From Fibrobacter succinogenes (GTDB lineage: Bacteria; Fibrobacterota; Fibrobacteria; Fibrobacterales; Fibrobacteraceae): 64,000 nucleotides of DNA. The notes under the pieces are model-generated. The model was not told the origin of the DNA. It saw only the letters and a list, made by a program, of their open reading frames with translations, and searched no databases. A program made the position numbers and the translations under genes. The DNA is taken from positions 62,001 to 126,000 of the forward strand of contig CADBHQ010000002.1 in assembly GCA_902794535.1 (NCBI GenBank). Reading direction: 5' to 3'. Every line of letters begins with the position of its first letter. The stretch's first letter is position 1. This document shows, one piece after another, positions 61,894-64,000 of this stretch.

Positions 61894-63558
61894 ATGTCTG
61901 TAATTCACTCACAAAAACAAACCGCGGTACAAAAGACAGACACGACTTTTGCGTTTTCCATCCTTGATTCATCTTCCCAAAATGAAGCCCTTCAGCGCAA
62001 AGCGGATATGACCAGCAACGCAGCCCAGCATGCAGCCCCACCACGTCCGAATAACACGGGAATGCCAGACAATTTGAAGTCTGGTATCGAGAGTCTTTCG
62101 GGATTCTCGATGGACGATGTGCGAGTACATTACAACAGTTCCAAACCCGCCACCGTGCAGGCTCTCGCCTACACGCAAGGGACCGACATTCATGTAGCCC
62201 CCGGCCAGGAAAAGCACCTGCCGCATGAAGCATGGCATGTTGCCCAGCAAAAGGCTGGTCGCGTTTCACCCATCACAAATATCAATGGCATGCCTGTCAA
62301 TGATAATGCCTCGCTAGAGCATGAAGCCGATGTGATGGGTGAGAAGGCCGTGCAATGTAAGAGCGGTAATGCAAAATCCAAAGCAACACCATGTTCAGCA
62401 AAGCCGATTCAGTGTTATAAAAAAATAGATGAATACGTGGTTTCAAAAACAGGTAAATACGCCGTGAAAGAAAATGAGGCCTCCACAGTATACGTAAACA
62501 ACCGAATCACTACTGATATGGGAATACAACACTTGAATAGGCTGGGTATATTACCCAATACAGCACTCCTCAATATAGAAGGAGAAGTGTATGATGTCTA
62601 TAAACAGATAAGAACACCTGAAACATTGTCCGAATTATTATCATCTACGGCAGCGGATGCAAAATCTGATAAAATACCCGCCTTGGAAACTCAAAAGGGT
62701 ATTGTACAAGATCTTATTAACGTTTGTAATAAATGGAGCGAAGCAAAAAAAGATGAAAAATGCGTAATAGCGGAAGAAGAAAAAATAAAGATAAGCGGAC
62801 ATGAGAAGACAATTGAGTTTTTTGCACTTGGAAGTGATATTTTGTATGATTTTAAAGTGGTGGAAAAGTGGATAAATTCGCCAGAAAATATTGATAGTAA
62901 CCTTTTAAAAATAGTACTAGATGATTTGATATTACGTCATTCGCAGATAGAGAACGAAATAGAAGCAAGACAACGCCAAAGTTTAGAAACAACAAAGCCT
63001 TTCTGGAAAACCGAATGTGGAGCTCTAGCTAATCAAATAAAGCGCCAAAATCCCCAAATTTCCAAATTAGGATTGGATATTACATCCCCTGATGATGAAT
63101 TTGAGAATTCTTCAATTGCAAGCTCTTTATGGCGTAATCATTTTTCAGCAAAAATTGCCGATGATGAATCAGATGTTTTGTGTATTGAAGATGCAGCAGG
63201 GAAAAGTAGTATCGGAACAAAGTATTTGGCTGACGCTCATTGGATTGCTCGTATTTATGGAGCAGAAGATAGAGCGCCAGAGAAAGAAGGAACATTTAAA
63301 TTAGATATAGTTAAGCCTTTGAATATGAATATTCCACATGATTTAGCATGGACTTTTAAAGCGGAACCAGAGTTAGATGCAGATTTGATATTGAAAGTAA
63401 CTTTTTCTGTGAAAGAAGGTTCTTTTAATGGTATCTTCAACAAAGAAACTGTTCCGTACGCACAGAATTTTTTATTACAAACGGCGTGTAGTTACCTGAA
63501 AAAATTTATCATAAGAAAATATTCTGAGAAAAAGAAAAGTTTTTGCATCTTGCAATGA
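61894..63558 (+). CDS. DUF4157 eCIS-associated effector 3 ending in a CaaX-type box
   Basis: The 554-residue protein has a diverged copy of the leader (MSVIHSQKQTAVQKTDTTFA, ALQRKAD at 32-38), DUF4157 with HEAWH (111-115) and a KPIQCYK junction (170-176). The C-terminal domain of about 380 residues is not recognised; it is charged, with DAHWIARIYGAEDRAPEKEG near 450. The last residues are KKFIIRKYSEKKKSFCILQ, that is a polybasic stretch followed by C551-I-L-Q, the form of a farnesylation signal in eukaryotic Ras-like proteins. If the box is used, a host enzyme would lipidate the delivered protein and send it to membranes. Confidence 0.85.
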   Translation: MSVIHSQKQTAVQKTDTTFAFSILDSSSQNEALQRKADMTSNAAQHAAPPRPNNTGMPDNLKSGIESLSGFSMDDVRVHYNSSKPATVQALAYTQGTDIHVAPGQEKHLPHEAWHVAQQKAGRVSPITNINGMPVNDNASLEHEADVMGEKAVQCKSGNAKSKATPCSAKPIQCYKKIDEYVVSKTGKYAVKENEASTVYVNNRITTDMGIQHLNRLGILPNTALLNIEGEVYDVYKQIRTPETLSELLSSTAADAKSDKIPALETQKGIVQDLINVCNKWSEAKKDEKCVIAEEEKIKISGHEKTIEFFALGSDILYDFKVVEKWINSPENIDSNLLKIVLDDLILRHSQIENEIEARQRQSLETTKPFWKTECGALANQIKRQNPQISKLGLDITSPDDEFENSSIASSLWRNHFSAKIADDESDVLCIEDAAGKSSIGTKYLADAHWIARIYGAEDRAPEKEGTFKLDIVKPLNMNIPHDLAWTFKAEPELDADLILKVTFSVKEGSFNGIFNKETVPYAQNFLLQTACSYLKKFIIRKYSEKKKSFCILQ

Positions 63559-63687
63559 AATCAACTTAACCAATTCAGCAAATTTTTCAGCGCATCAAAT
63601 GAGAGAGCATCCAATTACTATTTCGGCATAAAAAAGGTTTTACACAGATTCGCGTCTTGCAGTCTATATTTTTACAAACCGATTTCA

Positions 63688-63999
63688 TCAAACCAATTTG
63701 CCATAATTATCGCATTTTTCGCAACCAACTACAAATGATTCGTTGTATCTACGAATCGAAAGAACCCCACCACACTTTTGACATTTAAAATTTATCTTTT
63801 TCGCGGAGCCACACCCATTGCAAACCAGTTCATAACATTTCAAAGAACTATTGTAAGCAACCGAATAAACCTGGCCACAGGCATCACACTTCGGAACATT
63901 TACACTCTCAATCTCCCGATAAACAGGCTTCACATGATGTAAGCCAACTATATACCGTATAGTCTTTTCCAAATCTTCTTCAGGTAGAATATAAGTCGG
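63688..63999 (-). CDS. Zinc-ribbon protein (partial at right edge)
   Basis: The frame has no stop up to the end of the window, so the gene probably starts beyond 64000; an in-frame TTG at 63972 is the only internal start. The visible sequence has four CxxC pairs (CDACG, CNGCG, CQKCG, CEKCD), forming two zinc ribbons. The upstream part (PTYILPEEDLEKTIRYIVGLHHVKPVYREIESVNVPK) gives no clue to function. It converges on effector 3 and may not belong to the eCIS locus. Confidence 0.65.
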   Translation of the reverse strand, partial: PTYILPEEDLEKTIRYIVGLHHVKPVYREIESVNVPKCDACGQVYSVAYNSSLKCYELVCNGCGSAKKINFKCQKCGGVLSIRRYNESFVVGCEKCDNYGKLV

Positions 64000-64000
64000 A

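Noticed and set aside
58306-62349. Direct repeats as a CRISPR or transposon signature
   Set aside because: The three copies are 315-base coding modules inside genes, about 1.9 kb apart, with no terminal repeats or transposase.

Overview
The window looks like a chromosome segment of a cellulolytic member of the Fibrobacterota, close to Fibrobacter. The evidence is two tandem secreted GH5 cellulases, a CE15 glucuronoyl esterase lipoprotein, serine-rich linkers and similar short C-terminal modules on exported proteins, and promoter-like TATATTTG elements of the kind known from Bacteroidota and relatives. The species is inferred; no rRNA gene is present.

Positions 1-40767 carry mostly housekeeping and cell-surface genes. 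In order they are: the end of an NAD(P)H-hydrate dehydratase, a flavodiiron protein, a SIMPL-domain protein and DNA polymerase I; two GH5 glucanases; a SNF2-family helicase and a small lipoprotein; malic enzyme, nadC with a polyprenyl-phosphate sugar transferase, and homoserine dehydrogenase; a GLUG-repeat surface protein and a second sugar transferase; skp-bamA, a nucleotidyltransferase-fold protein and an OLD-family nuclease; trpS, a UDP-glucuronate decarboxylase-like epimerase, a diguanylate cyclase and coaX; an EamA transporter and an NhaC antiporter; the CE15 esterase, a 31-residue bS22-like ribosomal mini-gene, ornithine carbamoyltransferase and a duplicated-repeat lipoprotein.

Positions 41093-57840 form one tightly packed plus-strand operon for an extracellular contractile injection system (eCIS) of the Afp/PVC type. 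It encodes a DUF4255 tail terminator, a conserved partner protein, sheath, two tube proteins, a DUF5908 mini-protein, a LysM baseplate protein, a VgrG-like hub and spike (split by a frameshift), a PAAR tip, gp25, a J-like baseplate protein, a possible fibre, an Afp12-like baseplate protein, a short tape-measure protein and an AAA+ ATPase. The last gene, translationally coupled to the ATPase, encodes an exported membrane protein with a GH18-like fold whose catalytic motif is degenerate.

Positions 57855-63558 are the cargo region. It holds an orphan 74-residue leader protein and three DUF4157 proteins. All four share an N-terminal leader of about 45 residues. The three DUF4157 modules are almost identical and are followed by unrelated, AT-rich C-terminal domains. 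One C-terminal domain has a second zinc-protease motif (HELGH). Another ends in a lysine-rich stretch and CILQ, a eukaryotic CaaX prenylation box. I infer that these are modular eCIS effectors, with at least one adapted to eukaryotic cells. The window closes with a partial zinc-ribbon gene on the minus strand.
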